From Accumulibacter jenkinsii (GTDB taxonomy: Bacteria; Pseudomonadota; Gammaproteobacteria; Burkholderiales; Rhodocyclaceae), in the NCBI GenBank assembly GCA_036625225.1, contig JAZKUF010000001.1:930001-994000 (forward strand): a stretch of DNA of 64,000 bases, given 5' to 3'. The notes beneath the pieces were generated by a model. It saw only the letters and a program-made list of their open reading frames with translations. It was not told the DNA's origin and searched no databases. This document shows, piece after piece, positions 45,251 to 54,354 of the stretch. Numbering within the stretch: position 1 is the first letter of the stretch; every line of letters begins with the position of its first letter. Both the position numbers and the translations under genes were made by a program.

Positions 45251-46198
45251 TCAGAGCTGATACTCCTCATCCGGCCGGGCGCCGGCCATCGCCATATCGA
45301 CCGCCTTTTTTGTCAGATGCGAAGCGAACAGCTCGATGAAATCGTACTCGTAGCGACGGATGTGCGTGCCGCGACGCAAGCCGATGCGGGTCGTGTTCGA
45401 GCCGAACAGGTGCTCGGCGGGCATCGCCTGCAGGCCAACATCGCGCCCCGGGTCAAATGCCATGCGGGCGATGATTCCCAGCCCCAGACCGAGGCTGACG
45501 TAGGTCTTGATGACGTCGGCGTCGATCGCGCTGAGCACCACGTTGGGCGTCAGCTGTGCGATTTCGAAGGCCTTGTTGATCCGTGAGCGACCGGCGAAAG
45601 CCGAGTCGTAGGTGATCAGCGGCCAGCGCGCGAGCGCGGCCAGCGACACCGGCCGGTCGCCGAGAATGGGGTGGCCATCGGGAGCGATCACGCAGTGCAC
45701 CCACTGGTAACAGGGAAGCATCAGCAGTTGGGGGTACTGGTCGAGCGCTTCGGTGGCGATCGCGATGTCGGCGTCGCCTTTCAGGGTCAGCTCGGCGATC
45801 TGCGTCGGATGCCCCTGATGCAGCGACAGGCGGATCTTCGGATGGCGATCGACGAAGTTCTTGACCACCGTCGGCAGGGCGTAGCGCGCCTGCGTGTGCG
45901 TCGTGGCAATGACCAGACTGCCCGAATCGCCGCCGGCGTATTCCTCGCCGACGCGCCGGATGCTCTCGGCGTCACGCAGCATCCGTTCGGCGATCTCGAG
46001 CACGACACTGCCCGGCTCGGTGATCGCCGTCAGGCGTTTGCCGCCGCGCTCGAAAACGGTGACCCCGAGTTCCTCCTCGAGCAGCCGGATCTGTTTCGAA
46101 ATCCCCGGCTGCGAGGTGTAGAGCGCCTCCGCGGCCTCCGACACGTTAAGGCCACGGCGAGCGACTTCGACGAGATAGCGCAACTGCTGGAGCTTCAT
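45251..46198 (-). CDS. cysB: CysB-type LysR transcriptional regulator
   Basis: A 315-aa LysR protein. The N-terminal winged helix (MKLQQLRYLVEVARRGLNVSEAAEALYTSQPGISKQIRLLEEE) and the effector domain (LVIATTHTQARYALP, VHCVIAPDGHPI, LGLGLGIIARMAFDP) match CysB/Cbl, which senses acetylserine or sulfate and activates sulfur-assimilation genes. It is divergent from tauE-cysI-DUF934-cysH-cysDN, its likely target, with 74 bases between starts that contain an inverted repeat. Confidence 0.93.
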   Translation of the reverse strand: MKLQQLRYLVEVARRGLNVSEAAEALYTSQPGISKQIRLLEEELGVTVFERGGKRLTAITEPGSVVLEIAERMLRDAESIRRVGEEYAGGDSGSLVIATTHTQARYALPTVVKNFVDRHPKIRLSLHQGHPTQIAELTLKGDADIAIATEALDQYPQLLMLPCYQWVHCVIAPDGHPILGDRPVSLAALARWPLITYDSAFAGRSRINKAFEIAQLTPNVVLSAIDADVIKTYVSLGLGLGIIARMAFDPGRDVGLQAMPAEHLFGSNTTRIGLRRGTHIRRYEYDFIELFASHLTKKAVDMAMAGARPDEEYQL

Positions 46199-46224
46199 CG
46201 TAGTGGGAAAGAGTCTTTGGTTAT

Positions 46225-46246
46225 AAGAATCTAACCTAATATTCTT
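46225..46246. promoter_or_regulatory. Putative LysR (CysB) operator between cysB and tauE
   Basis: AAGAAT (46225-46230) and ATTCTT (46241-46246) are perfect inverted half-sites separated by 10 bases, in an A/T-rich patch unlike the surrounding GC-rich DNA. This layout fits a LysR-family site serving both divergent genes. Confidence 0.5.
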
Positions 46247-46272
46247 TTTCGATCAAACCAGGCACTGCTACC

Positions 46273-47079
46273 ATGCGCGCTTCTCTCTGGTTGCGATACG
46301 CCATGGACTGGATGTACACCCTGTCAGGTTTTGTCGTCGGCGCCATTGTCGGCCTCACCGGGGTGGGTGGTGGCTCGCTGATGACGCCGCTGCTGGTGCT
46401 GCTGTTCGGCATCCACCCGGCGACCGCGGTCGGCACCGACCTGCTCTATGCGGCGATCACCAAGGCCGGCGGCACCGTCGTACACGCGCGGAAAGGGCAC
46501 GTCGATTGGCGCGTCACCCGTCTTCTGGCCGCCGGCAGCATCCCGGCAGCGTTGCTGACCATCGGCGCGCTGTCGCTGCTGCCCAAGCAGAGTGCCGCCG
46601 TCTCGCAGATCATCTCGGTGTCGCTCGGCATCGCCCTGCTGCTCACCGCCGCCTCGATCGTTTTTCGCCACCGCTTGCAGCAGCAGGCGCTGGCGCACGC
46701 CGATGACGCGACGCACACCCAGTTCCGGGCACCGATCACGATCGCCGTCGGGGCCCTGCTCGGTGTCCTGGTGACGGTCTCGTCGGTCGGCGCCGGCGCG
46801 CTCGGCGTCGCCGTGCTCTTCTACCTCTACCCGCGGTTGCCGACGATTCGCATCATCGGCAGCGATCTCGCGCACGCGGTGCCGCTGACCCTGGTCGCCG
46901 GCCTCGGGCACTGGTGGATGGGCAGTGTCGACTGGTCGCTGCTCGGCAGTCTGCTGCTCGGCTCGCTGCCCGGCATCTGGCTCGGCAGCCACGCCTCGGC
47001 GAAAGTCCCGGAGCGTATTCTGCGCCCGATCCTGGCCGGCATGCTGGTGCTGATCGGCGGCAAACTGATTGCCCAGTAA
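46273..47079 (+). CDS. TauE/SafE family sulfite/organosulfonate exporter-like permease
   Basis: A 268-aa membrane protein with TauE/SafE repeats: GFVVGAIVGLTGVGGGSLMTPLLVLLFG, AVGTDLLYAAITKAGG, and in the second half GALLGVLVTVSSVGAGALG and GSDLAHAVPLTLVAGL. About eight helices. Next to sulfate-reduction genes it may export excess sulfite or move a sulfur anion; transport direction is not shown. The start could be ATG 46273 or ATG 46303 (MDWMYTLSG). Confidence 0.88.
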   Translation: MRASLWLRYAMDWMYTLSGFVVGAIVGLTGVGGGSLMTPLLVLLFGIHPATAVGTDLLYAAITKAGGTVVHARKGHVDWRVTRLLAAGSIPAALLTIGALSLLPKQSAAVSQIISVSLGIALLLTAASIVFRHRLQQQALAHADDATHTQFRAPITIAVGALLGVLVTVSSVGAGALGVAVLFYLYPRLPTIRIIGSDLAHAVPLTLVAGLGHWWMGSVDWSLLGSLLLGSLPGIWLGSHASAKVPERILRPILAGMLVLIGGKLIAQ

Positions 47080-47132
47080 TTGCCTTCGCCGCCCGACCGC
47101 ACGCAGAACCTCACTGAACAAAGGAGCGAGCC

Positions 47133-48842
47133 ATGTATCGCTACGACCCGACTGACCAGCAGATCATCGACCAGCGTGTCGCCCAGTATCGCGACCAGAT
47201 GGCCCGCCATCTGGCCGGCGACCTCTCGGCCGACGAACTGCGGCCACTGCGCCTGCAGAATGGCCTCTACATCCAGCGGCACGGACCGATGCTGCGCATC
47301 GCCATTCCTTACGGGATGCTCTCGGCCGCGCAGTTGCGCAAACTGGCCGAAATTTCGCGCCGCTACGACCGGGCGGTCGGGCACTTCACGACCCGCCAGA
47401 ACATGCAGCTCAACTGGCCGAAGTTCGAAGAAACGCCGGACATCCTCGCCGAGCTCGCGAGCGTCGAAATGCACGCCGTGCAGACTTCGGGCAATTGCGT
47501 ACGCAATATCACCACCGATCAGTTTGCCGGCGTCGCTGCCGATGAGCTGAGCGACCCGCGCCCTTATTGCGAGTTGCTGCGGCAATGGTCGACCTTCCAC
47601 CCGGAGTTCGCTTTCCTGCCCCGCAAGTTCAAGATCGCGGTCAATGCGGCGGCAGCGGACCGGGCGGTGATCCGGGCGCACGACGTCGGCCTCGATCTGG
47701 TTCTGGCGGCAGATGGCGAAATCGGTTTCACCGTCTTTGTCGGCGGCGGGCTCGGCCGGACCCCGATGCTCGGCAAGCAGGTGCGCGAGTTCCTGCCGCG
47801 CCGGCATCTGCTTTCCTACCTCGACGCCATCCTGCGCGTCTATAACCGCTACGGGCGGCGCGACAACCTCTACAAGGCGCGGATCAAGATCCTCGTCCAG
47901 GCGCTGGGCATCGACGAATTCAGCCGCCAGGTCGAGGAGGAATGGTCGCATTTGCGCGATGGCCCGACGACGGTGCCGGACGACGAGTTCGCGCGCATCG
48001 CCCGGCATTTTGCTCCCCCGGCGCGCGAGACCTTGCCGGGAAACGATCCCGAACACGGCGTACGACTCGCAGCCGACCGCGCCTTTGCCCACTGGGTCAG
48101 GCGCTGCGTGCACGCGCACCGGGCGCCGGGCTACGCCGCCGTGACGCTCTCGCTGAAAGCCCCGGGCGTCGCACCCGGCGACATCACCGACGCGCAGATG
48201 ATCGCCGTCGCCGAACTTGCCGAGCGTTTCAGCTTCGGCGAGCTGCGCGTCACCCACGAACAGAACGTCGTCCTCGCCGACGTCTTGCAGCGTGACCTGT
48301 ATGAAGTCTGGCAGATCGCCCGCAGCCATCGCCTCGCGACGGCCAACATCGGCCTCCTGACCGACATGATCTGCTGCCCGGGCGGCGATCTGTGCTCGCT
48401 CGCCAACGCGCGCTCGATCCCGATCGCCGAAGCGGTGAACGAGAAGTTCGACGATCTCGACTATCTGTACGATATCGGCGACATCTCACTCAACATCTCG
48501 GGCTGCATGAACTCGTGCGGCCATCACCATGTGGCGAACATCGGCATCCTCGGCGTCGACAAGAACGACGAGGAGTGGTACCAGATCACCATCGGCGGCC
48601 AGCAAGGCAACGCGGCAGCGATCGGCAAGGTGATCGGGCCGTCGTTCCATGCGCAGGAAGTCCCCGAGGTGATCGCCGCGCTGCTCGCCGTCTATGTCGA
48701 ACAGCGCACACCAAGCGAGCGCTTCATCGACACCCTGCAACGGCTCGGCATCGAGCCGTTCAAGGCGCGCGCCTATGCCGGGCGTGATCGTCGCCGGCCA
48801 GCCAGGCCAGACAAGATCGCAAAGGAGGTCGTCAATGTCTAG
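47133..48842 (+). CDS. cysI: Assimilatory sulfite reductase, hemoprotein subunit (CysI)
   Basis: Reduces sulfite to sulfide with siroheme and a [4Fe-4S] cluster, 569 aa. Two NiR/SiR half-repeats are seen: RLQNGLYIQRHGPMLRIAIPYG with FTTRQNMQLNWPK, and LRVTHEQNVVL later. Cluster cysteines are in MICCPGGDLCSLA and ISGCMNSCGHHHVANIG. The GxxNxC form matches the group used by many betaproteobacteria without a CysJ flavoprotein. Coupled to the DUF934 gene, which starts inside its stop. Confidence 0.95.
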   Translation: MYRYDPTDQQIIDQRVAQYRDQMARHLAGDLSADELRPLRLQNGLYIQRHGPMLRIAIPYGMLSAAQLRKLAEISRRYDRAVGHFTTRQNMQLNWPKFEETPDILAELASVEMHAVQTSGNCVRNITTDQFAGVAADELSDPRPYCELLRQWSTFHPEFAFLPRKFKIAVNAAAADRAVIRAHDVGLDLVLAADGEIGFTVFVGGGLGRTPMLGKQVREFLPRRHLLSYLDAILRVYNRYGRRDNLYKARIKILVQALGIDEFSRQVEEEWSHLRDGPTTVPDDEFARIARHFAPPARETLPGNDPEHGVRLAADRAFAHWVRRCVHAHRAPGYAAVTLSLKAPGVAPGDITDAQMIAVAELAERFSFGELRVTHEQNVVLADVLQRDLYEVWQIARSHRLATANIGLLTDMICCPGGDLCSLANARSIPIAEAVNEKFDDLDYLYDIGDISLNISGCMNSCGHHHVANIGILGVDKNDEEWYQITIGGQQGNAAAIGKVIGPSFHAQEVPEVIAALLAVYVEQRTPSERFIDTLQRLGIEPFKARAYAGRDRRRPARPDKIAKEVVNV

Positions 48843-49356
48843 GATCATCAGGAACGGCGCCATCGTCGACGACGACTGGCAGCTCTTCACCCTCAGTGAC
48901 GGCGAGACGCCGCAGGCGGTTGCGCTGCCTGCCGGGCGGCGCTTGCTGCCGCTGGCGGTTTGGCTGGCGCGGCGCGAAGAGCTGATCGCCGGCGAGGGTG
49001 AAATGGGTGTTTGGCTCGACAGCCATGAAGGGCCGGAAGCGCTGGCCGGCGACCTCGACCGCTTGGCCGTCATTGCGGTCAATTTCCCGAAGTTCACCGA
49101 CGGACGCAGCTATTCGACCGCCCGCCTGCTGCGCGAGCGTCATCACTTTGCCGGCGAAATCCGTGCCATCGGTGACGTGCTGCAGGATCAGCTTTTCTAT
49201 ATGCAGCGCTGCGGCATCGACGCCTACGCCCTGCGGGCCGACAAGAACATCGAGCAGGCGCTGGCCGGTCTGTCGGTGTTCAGCGAAAGCTATCAGGCGG
49301 CGGCCGACCAGCCCTCGCCCTTGTTCCGGCGGCGCCCGATGCAGGGCGGGCTATGA
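48835..49356 (+). CDS. DUF934 protein (sulfite reduction associated)
   Basis: A 173-aa protein of DUF934, starting at ATG 48835 with a very strong AAAGGAGG site inside the end of cysI. Markers are LAVIAVNFPKFTDGRSYSTARLLRERHHFAGEIRAIGD-type sequence and DQLFYMQRCGIDAYALR. Members are found next to this cysI type in proteobacteria and may take the place of CysJ in electron delivery; no cofactor motif is visible. Its stop overlaps cysH by 4 bases. Confidence 0.9.
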   Translation: MSRIIRNGAIVDDDWQLFTLSDGETPQAVALPAGRRLLPLAVWLARREELIAGEGEMGVWLDSHEGPEALAGDLDRLAVIAVNFPKFTDGRSYSTARLLRERHHFAGEIRAIGDVLQDQLFYMQRCGIDAYALRADKNIEQALAGLSVFSESYQAAADQPSPLFRRRPMQGGL

Positions 49357-50084
49357 GCATCAGGATCGATCTCGACGACGCGGCCCTGCTTGAGACCCTC
49401 GCCGTCCGCGTCGATGCGGCCCGCGCCCTGTTGCACGAAATCGCCGCCGACTTCTCTCCGGCCGCTTTCGCGAGCAGTCTTGGCGCCGAAGACATGGTGC
49501 TGACCGATCTCATCGTCCGCGATCGGCTGGCGATCGAGATTTTTTCGCTCGACACCGGTCGCCTGCCGCTCGAGACCTACGCGCTGATCGCCGAAGTGAA
49601 GCGGCACTACGGGCTCGCGCTGCGCCTCTACTATCCGCGTCACGATCTCGTCGAGGCCTATACGCACGCCAACGGGATCAACGCCTTCTACGAATCGGTC
49701 GAGCTGCGCAAGGGCTGTTGTTTTGTGCGCAAGGTCGAGCCCCTGCAGCGCGCGCTGGCCGGTCGCAAAGCCTGGATCACCGGCCTGCGGGCGGCACAGG
49801 CGGTCAGCCGTGACGGGCTGGCGATACGGACGTTCGACGCCGCCAACGGCGACGGCGGGCTGGAAAAGTTCAACCCGCTCGCGCAGTGGAGCGAACGCGA
49901 GGTCTGGGCTTACCTCAAGCAGAACGCAGTTCCCTACAACGGGCTGCATGACCAGTTCTACCCGAGCATCGGCTGCGCACCCTGCACGCGGCCGATCACC
50001 CCGGGCGAGGACGTTCGAGCCGGCCGCTGGTGGTGGGAAAATCCCCAATCCAGGGAGTGCGGCCTGCACGTCAGCCGCACGTGA
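49353..50084 (+). CDS. cysH: Adenylylsulfate (APS) reductase, CysH family
   Basis: Reduces APS to sulfite with thioredoxin. 243 aa. The nucleotide site is SSLGAEDMVLTDLI and IEIFSLDTGRLPLET. Two cysteine pairs, KGCCFVRKVEPL and GCAPCTRPI, bind a [4Fe-4S] cluster and mark this as an APS reductase, not a PAPS reductase. The catalytic Cys is in RECGLH near the C-terminus. No cysC (APS kinase) gene is seen, which agrees. Confidence 0.95.
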   Translation: MSIRIDLDDAALLETLAVRVDAARALLHEIAADFSPAAFASSLGAEDMVLTDLIVRDRLAIEIFSLDTGRLPLETYALIAEVKRHYGLALRLYYPRHDLVEAYTHANGINAFYESVELRKGCCFVRKVEPLQRALAGRKAWITGLRAAQAVSRDGLAIRTFDAANGDGGLEKFNPLAQWSEREVWAYLKQNAVPYNGLHDQFYPSIGCAPCTRPITPGEDVRAGRWWWENPQSRECGLHVSRT

Positions 50085-50105
50085 AACCCTAGAGACCCGT
50101 CAACG

Positions 50106-51035
50106 ATGAGTACAGCAACGCCCTCCGACGTCAACCCGGTCACCCTTTCGCACCTCGACTGGCTGGAATCGGAAGCCATCCACATCATGCGCGAGGTTGC
50201 CGGCCAATGCAGCAACCCGGTGCTCCTCTTCTCCGGCGGCAAGGACTCGATCTGCCTGCTGCGGATCGCTGAAAAGGCCTTCCGCCCAGGCCGCTTTCCA
50301 TTTCCGCTGCTGCACGTCGACACCGGCCACAACTACCGGGAAGTGACCGATTTCCGCGACCGCCGGGCAGCCGAACTCGGCGAACGGCTGATCGTCCGCT
50401 CGCTCGAGGACTCGATCGCGCGCGGCAGCGTCGTCCTCAAAACCGACGACGAACCGCGCAACAAGCATCAGTCGGTAACCCTGCTCGAGGCGATCGAGGA
50501 ATTCGGTTTCGACGCCTGCATCGGCGGCGCGCGCCGTGACGAAGAAAAAGCCCGTGCCAAGGAGCGGATCTTTTCCTTCCGCGACGAGTTCGGCCAGTGG
50601 GATCCGAAAAACCAGCGGCCCGAGCTGTGGGATCTCTACAACGCACGCAGCTTCAAGGGCGAGAACATCCGCGTCTTTCCGATCTCGAACTGGACCGAGA
50701 TCGACGTCTGGCAGTACATCGAGCGCGAGCACCTCGCGCTGCCGTCGATCTATTTCGCGCACCGCCGCCCGCTGGTCCGTCGCAATGGCGGTCTGCTGCC
50801 GGTGACCGAGGTGACACCGGCAAAATCCGGCGAGACGATCGAACATCTGCTGGTCCGTTTTCGCACCGTCGGCGACATCACCTGTACCGCGCCGGTCGAA
50901 TCCGACGCCGACACCGTCGCCCGCATCATCGCCGAAACGGCGGTGACCACGATCACCGAGCGCGGCGCCACCCGTCTCGACGACCAGACCTCGGACGCGT
51001 CGATGGAACAACGCAAGAAGGAAGGCTATTTCTGA
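50106..51035 (+). CDS. cysD: Sulfate adenylyltransferase small subunit CysD
   Basis: The ATP sulfurylase catalytic subunit that makes APS from ATP and sulfate. 309 aa: LLFSGGKDSICLLRIAEKAF (PP-loop SGGKDS), LLHVDTGHNYREV, GARRDEEKARAKERIFSFRD and NWTEIDVWQYI, with YFAHRRPLV. Its TGA shares one base with the cysN ATG. Confidence 0.97.
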   Translation: MSTATPSDVNPVTLSHLDWLESEAIHIMREVAGQCSNPVLLFSGGKDSICLLRIAEKAFRPGRFPFPLLHVDTGHNYREVTDFRDRRAAELGERLIVRSLEDSIARGSVVLKTDDEPRNKHQSVTLLEAIEEFGFDACIGGARRDEEKARAKERIFSFRDEFGQWDPKNQRPELWDLYNARSFKGENIRVFPISNWTEIDVWQYIEREHLALPSIYFAHRRPLVRRNGGLLPVTEVTPAKSGETIEHLLVRFRTVGDITCTAPVESDADTVARIIAETAVTTITERGATRLDDQTSDASMEQRKKEGYF

Positions 51036-52324
51036 TGTCGGCGATCGATCAACTCTTCACCGCAAGCGTCCCGGACAACGGCCTGCTGCGCTTTCTGACC
51101 TGCGGCAGCGTCGATGACGGCAAGAGCACGCTGATCGGCCGCCTGCTCTTCGACAGCAAGACGATCCTCGCCGATACCCTGCACGCCATCCGGCGCACCT
51201 CGGCCAGACGCGGGCTGGACAGCGTGGACCTGTCGCTGCTCACCGATGGCCTGCAGGCCGAGCGCGAACAGGGAATCACCATCGACGTCGCCTATCGCTA
51301 CTTCACCACCGGTACGCGCAAGTACATCATCGCCGATGCCCCCGGCCACGAGCAATACACGCGCAACATGGTCACCGCTGCCTCGACCGCGGATCTCGCG
51401 ATCATCCTGATCGACGCCCGCAAAGGCGTCCTGACGCAGACCCGTCGCCACTCGTATCTCGCCCACCTGCTCGCCATTCCCCATATCGTCGTGGCGGTGA
51501 ACAAGATGGACCTCGTCGACTACGCATCCGCGACCTTCGCCCGCATCCGGGACGACTATCTGGCCTTTGCTGCCCAACTGGGCATCACCGACGTGCGCTT
51601 CATCCCGATGTCGGCGCTCGAGGGCGACATGATCGTCGACCGCGGCCAGCGTCTCGACTGGTACGATGGGCCAACGCTGCTCGAGATGCTCGAAACGGTG
51701 CCGGCGATCCACAACGCCCATGCCGAGAAGTTCCGCTTCCCGGTGCAGTACGTCTGCCGCCCGCAGGATGCCGCCAACCCCGAACTGCACGACTATCGCG
51801 GCTTCATGGGCCGCGTCGAATCGGGCCAGTTGCTGATCGGTGATGCGGTCACCATCCTGCCTGCCGGACGGCAAACCCGCGTCAAGGACATCCAGGTGCT
51901 CGGCGAGTCGAGGCGGCAGGCGGTCGCCGAACAATCGGTGACGCTCCTGCTCGACGACGAGATCGACATCTCGCGCGGCGACATGATCGTCAAGACCGGC
52001 GAACTGCCAACGGTCAGCAAGACGATCGACGCCATGCTCTGCTGGCTGTCGGAGTCGCCGCTCGACCCCCGCCGCAAGTACCTGCTTCGCCATACCACCC
52101 GCGACAGCCGGGCGATGCTCGCCGGCATCGACTTTCGCGTAGACATCAACACCCTGGAGCATCAGACCGCCGAGCGGCTGCTGATGAACGACATCGCCCG
52201 CGTCAGCTTCAGGCTCGCACAGCCGATCTTCGCCGATCGCTACGCGGAAAGCCGCGGCACCGGCGCCTTCATCGTCATCGACGAGTCGTCGAACAACACC
52301 GTCGCGGCCGGCATGATCATCTGA
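51035..52324 (+). CDS. cysN: Sulfate adenylyltransferase GTPase subunit CysN
   Basis: An EF-Tu-like GTPase that drives APS formation with CysD. 429 aa from ATG 51035. G1 GSVDDGKSTLIGR, G2 region GITIDVAYRYF, G3 DAPGHEQYTRNM, G4 NKMDL, then two beta-barrel domains. It ends without a fused CysC kinase, as expected where APS is reduced directly. Confidence 0.97.
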   Translation: MSAIDQLFTASVPDNGLLRFLTCGSVDDGKSTLIGRLLFDSKTILADTLHAIRRTSARRGLDSVDLSLLTDGLQAEREQGITIDVAYRYFTTGTRKYIIADAPGHEQYTRNMVTAASTADLAIILIDARKGVLTQTRRHSYLAHLLAIPHIVVAVNKMDLVDYASATFARIRDDYLAFAAQLGITDVRFIPMSALEGDMIVDRGQRLDWYDGPTLLEMLETVPAIHNAHAEKFRFPVQYVCRPQDAANPELHDYRGFMGRVESGQLLIGDAVTILPAGRQTRVKDIQVLGESRRQAVAEQSVTLLLDDEIDISRGDMIVKTGELPTVSKTIDAMLCWLSESPLDPRRKYLLRHTTRDSRAMLAGIDFRVDINTLEHQTAERLLMNDIARVSFRLAQPIFADRYAESRGTGAFIVIDESSNNTVAAGMII

Positions 52325-52482
52325 AAACCGGGCCGGTCGCATCCGCCTGGGCGAATCCGCACATGACGGCGTTTGACCGCGCCGGCCAGCGCGATGATAC
52401 TGCCGGCAAGCACCTGCCTCCTGCAGCGTGGCAGGCCCGGCCGGCGACTGGCCGCTCGTTCAATCGGAAGGCTCCGGCAACC

Positions 52483-53568
52483 ATGGACATTCACGGAAAA
52501 CCCATCGCGGAACGGATCGACTGGCTGTTCGGCCTCGCCGATCGCCACAGCGCGATCTTCCGCAGCCCGCAAGCGTGGCTCGCGCGTGAACGCTACCTCG
52601 CCGAGCACCCGACGGCGATCGCGGTCCTCAAGTGCATGGACGGCCGGATCAACATTCCGGTTGCCACCAACACGCCGGTGGGTATCCTGATGCCTTTCCG
52701 CAACCTCGGCGGCATCTTCGACCTCGGCTGGCCGCACCTCGGCGAGGTCCTCGCCCACCACGTGCAGCGCGTCGTCAGTGCCGGCCGCCATGTCGTTTTT
52801 CTGGTCACCTATCACTACTCGCAGGGTGACCCGAGGCGGGGCTGTGCCGGCTTCGACTATGATACCGCCGCCGCGATCGCCCACACCTACGAGATCAGAC
52901 AGCAAATCGCACACATTTTCGGATCCGATCACGGCACCGTCTATCCTCTGGTCTGCGGTTTCGAAACCGACGAGGACGCCCTGGTGATCCACGGCACGGC
53001 CGGCGACAAGCTCGACTTGGCAACGCTCACCTCGACCGACCGGGCGACGCTCGAACTGCGGCTCGCGGCGCTGCTGCCCGACATGCCGGCCCGCATGCGC
53101 GCCGACCTGCTGCCGCTGCTGCACGGCAACCTTGAGCACATCGAGAACGTGCGCGCACAAATCCGCCGTAACGAGCGGCTGCTCGACATCGAGCATCGCG
53201 AGTGGATGATCTGTCTCGGCCGCGGCTTCGATTTCCTGCACACGCCCAACATCGCCCTGATCATCGGACCGTACAGCCCGAATCTTGACGTGCCGATCCG
53301 CCGCGCAGCGGGCATCATCGAAGCCAACATGCAGGCCGGACGCATTCCGGACGACGGTTTCCTGCTCCTCGCATCGGTACCCTACGACGAGATCGGCGTA
53401 GACCGTGCGCGCGCCGAACTGAAGTCGCATTTCCTGTCGACCTTTGCCGCCAAGGTCATCGGCGTCGAATTTCCCCGGCTCGGCGAGCAGATGACGATTC
53501 GCACGGCGGTTCTCGACTGGCGTTCGAGAACCCTGGAAACGATCGCCACGAAGCCGCGGCAGGACTGA
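52483..53568 (+). CDS. CsoSCA-like carbonic anhydrase (beta class), free-standing
   Basis: A 361-aa protein that resembles the carboxysomal carbonic anhydrase CsoSCA. Residues Cys51-x-Asp53-x-Arg55 (KCMDGRIN), His111 (VTYHYSQGDP) and Cys121 (RRGCAGFDYD) match the zinc-ligand triad and Asp/Arg pair of that family; GGIFDL and GFETDEDALVIHG match nearby conserved blocks. It lacks the N-terminal domain of CsoSCA (about 500 aa or more). No Rubisco or shell genes are present. Starts at ATG 52483, 158 bases after cysN; the open frame extends upstream to 52363. Assignment from remembered family motifs. Confidence 0.72.
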   Translation: MDIHGKPIAERIDWLFGLADRHSAIFRSPQAWLARERYLAEHPTAIAVLKCMDGRINIPVATNTPVGILMPFRNLGGIFDLGWPHLGEVLAHHVQRVVSAGRHVVFLVTYHYSQGDPRRGCAGFDYDTAAAIAHTYEIRQQIAHIFGSDHGTVYPLVCGFETDEDALVIHGTAGDKLDLATLTSTDRATLELRLAALLPDMPARMRADLLPLLHGNLEHIENVRAQIRRNERLLDIEHREWMICLGRGFDFLHTPNIALIIGPYSPNLDVPIRRAAGIIEANMQAGRIPDDGFLLLASVPYDEIGVDRARAELKSHFLSTFAAKVIGVEFPRLGEQMTIRTAVLDWRSRTLETIATKPRQD

Positions 53569-53599
53569 TCTCCCTTCAACCTTCGACTCCGAGTTGTCC

Positions 53600-54346
53600 A
53601 TGTCCCCACCTTCCCGCCTGATCTTCGGCTTTCATTCGACCCTGGCCAAGTTGCGTCACGACCCCGGCGCGGTGCGCGAGATCTATGTCGATGCGGCGCG
53701 TACGGATGCCCGGCTACGTGACCTGCTCGGCCATGCCGAGTTCGCCGGGGTGCGGATCGTTGCGGTCGCTGCGGCTCGCCTCGAGGCAATGGCGCCCGGC
53801 GCCCGGCACCAGGGCGTGATTGCCACCGTCGACGCGACGCAGCGCCATATCACCCTGGACGACGTCCTCGATACGCTCGACGAAGCGCCTTTCCTGCTGG
53901 TTCTCGACGGCATTCAGGATCCGCACAATCTCGGCGCCTGCCTGCGGGTTGCCGATGCAGTCGGAGCACATGCGGTCATCGCCCCCAAGGATCGTGCCGT
54001 CGGACTCACCCAGACGGCGGTGAAAGTGGCCAGCGGCGCGGCTGAAACGGTGCCTTACATTACGGTCACCAATCTCGCCCGTACGCTGCGCGAACTGAAG
54101 GAGCGCGACATCTGGGTCATCGGCACCGATGCCGAGGCCAGCGAGGATCTGCATACCGCCCGCTGGCCGGTCGCCAGCGCCTGGGTGCTCGGCAGCGAAG
54201 GCGAAGGCCTGCGCCGCCTGACCCGGGAGACCTGCGATCAGCTGGTGAGTATCCCGATGCTCGGGTCGGTGGCCAGTCTCAACGTCTCGGTCGCCACCGG
54301 AGTCTGTCTCTACGAAGCGCGGCGGCGCGCCAGCCGGGACGGCTGA
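53600..54346 (+). CDS. rlmB: 23S rRNA (guanosine-2'-O-)-methyltransferase RlmB
   Basis: A SPOUT-family methyltransferase of 248 aa that methylates G2251 of 23S rRNA. N-terminal substrate-binding part (LIFGFHSTLAKLRHDP), then knot motifs: LVLDGIQDPHNLGACLRVADAVGA, KVASGAAETVPYITVTNLARTL, WVLGSEGEGLRR and IPMLGSVASLNVSVATGVCLYE. ATG 53600 chosen over TTG 53594. Convergent with the Wzc gene, 8 bases apart. Confidence 0.95.
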   Translation: MSPPSRLIFGFHSTLAKLRHDPGAVREIYVDAARTDARLRDLLGHAEFAGVRIVAVAAARLEAMAPGARHQGVIATVDATQRHITLDDVLDTLDEAPFLLVLDGIQDPHNLGACLRVADAVGAHAVIAPKDRAVGLTQTAVKVASGAAETVPYITVTNLARTLRELKERDIWVIGTDAEASEDLHTARWPVASAWVLGSEGEGLRRLTRETCDQLVSIPMLGSVASLNVSVATGVCLYEARRRASRDG

Positions 54347-54354
54347 CCGCCACG

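Noticed and set aside
46827..48329. 500-aa minus-strand frame
   Set aside because: Antisense to tauE and cysI; no family motif.
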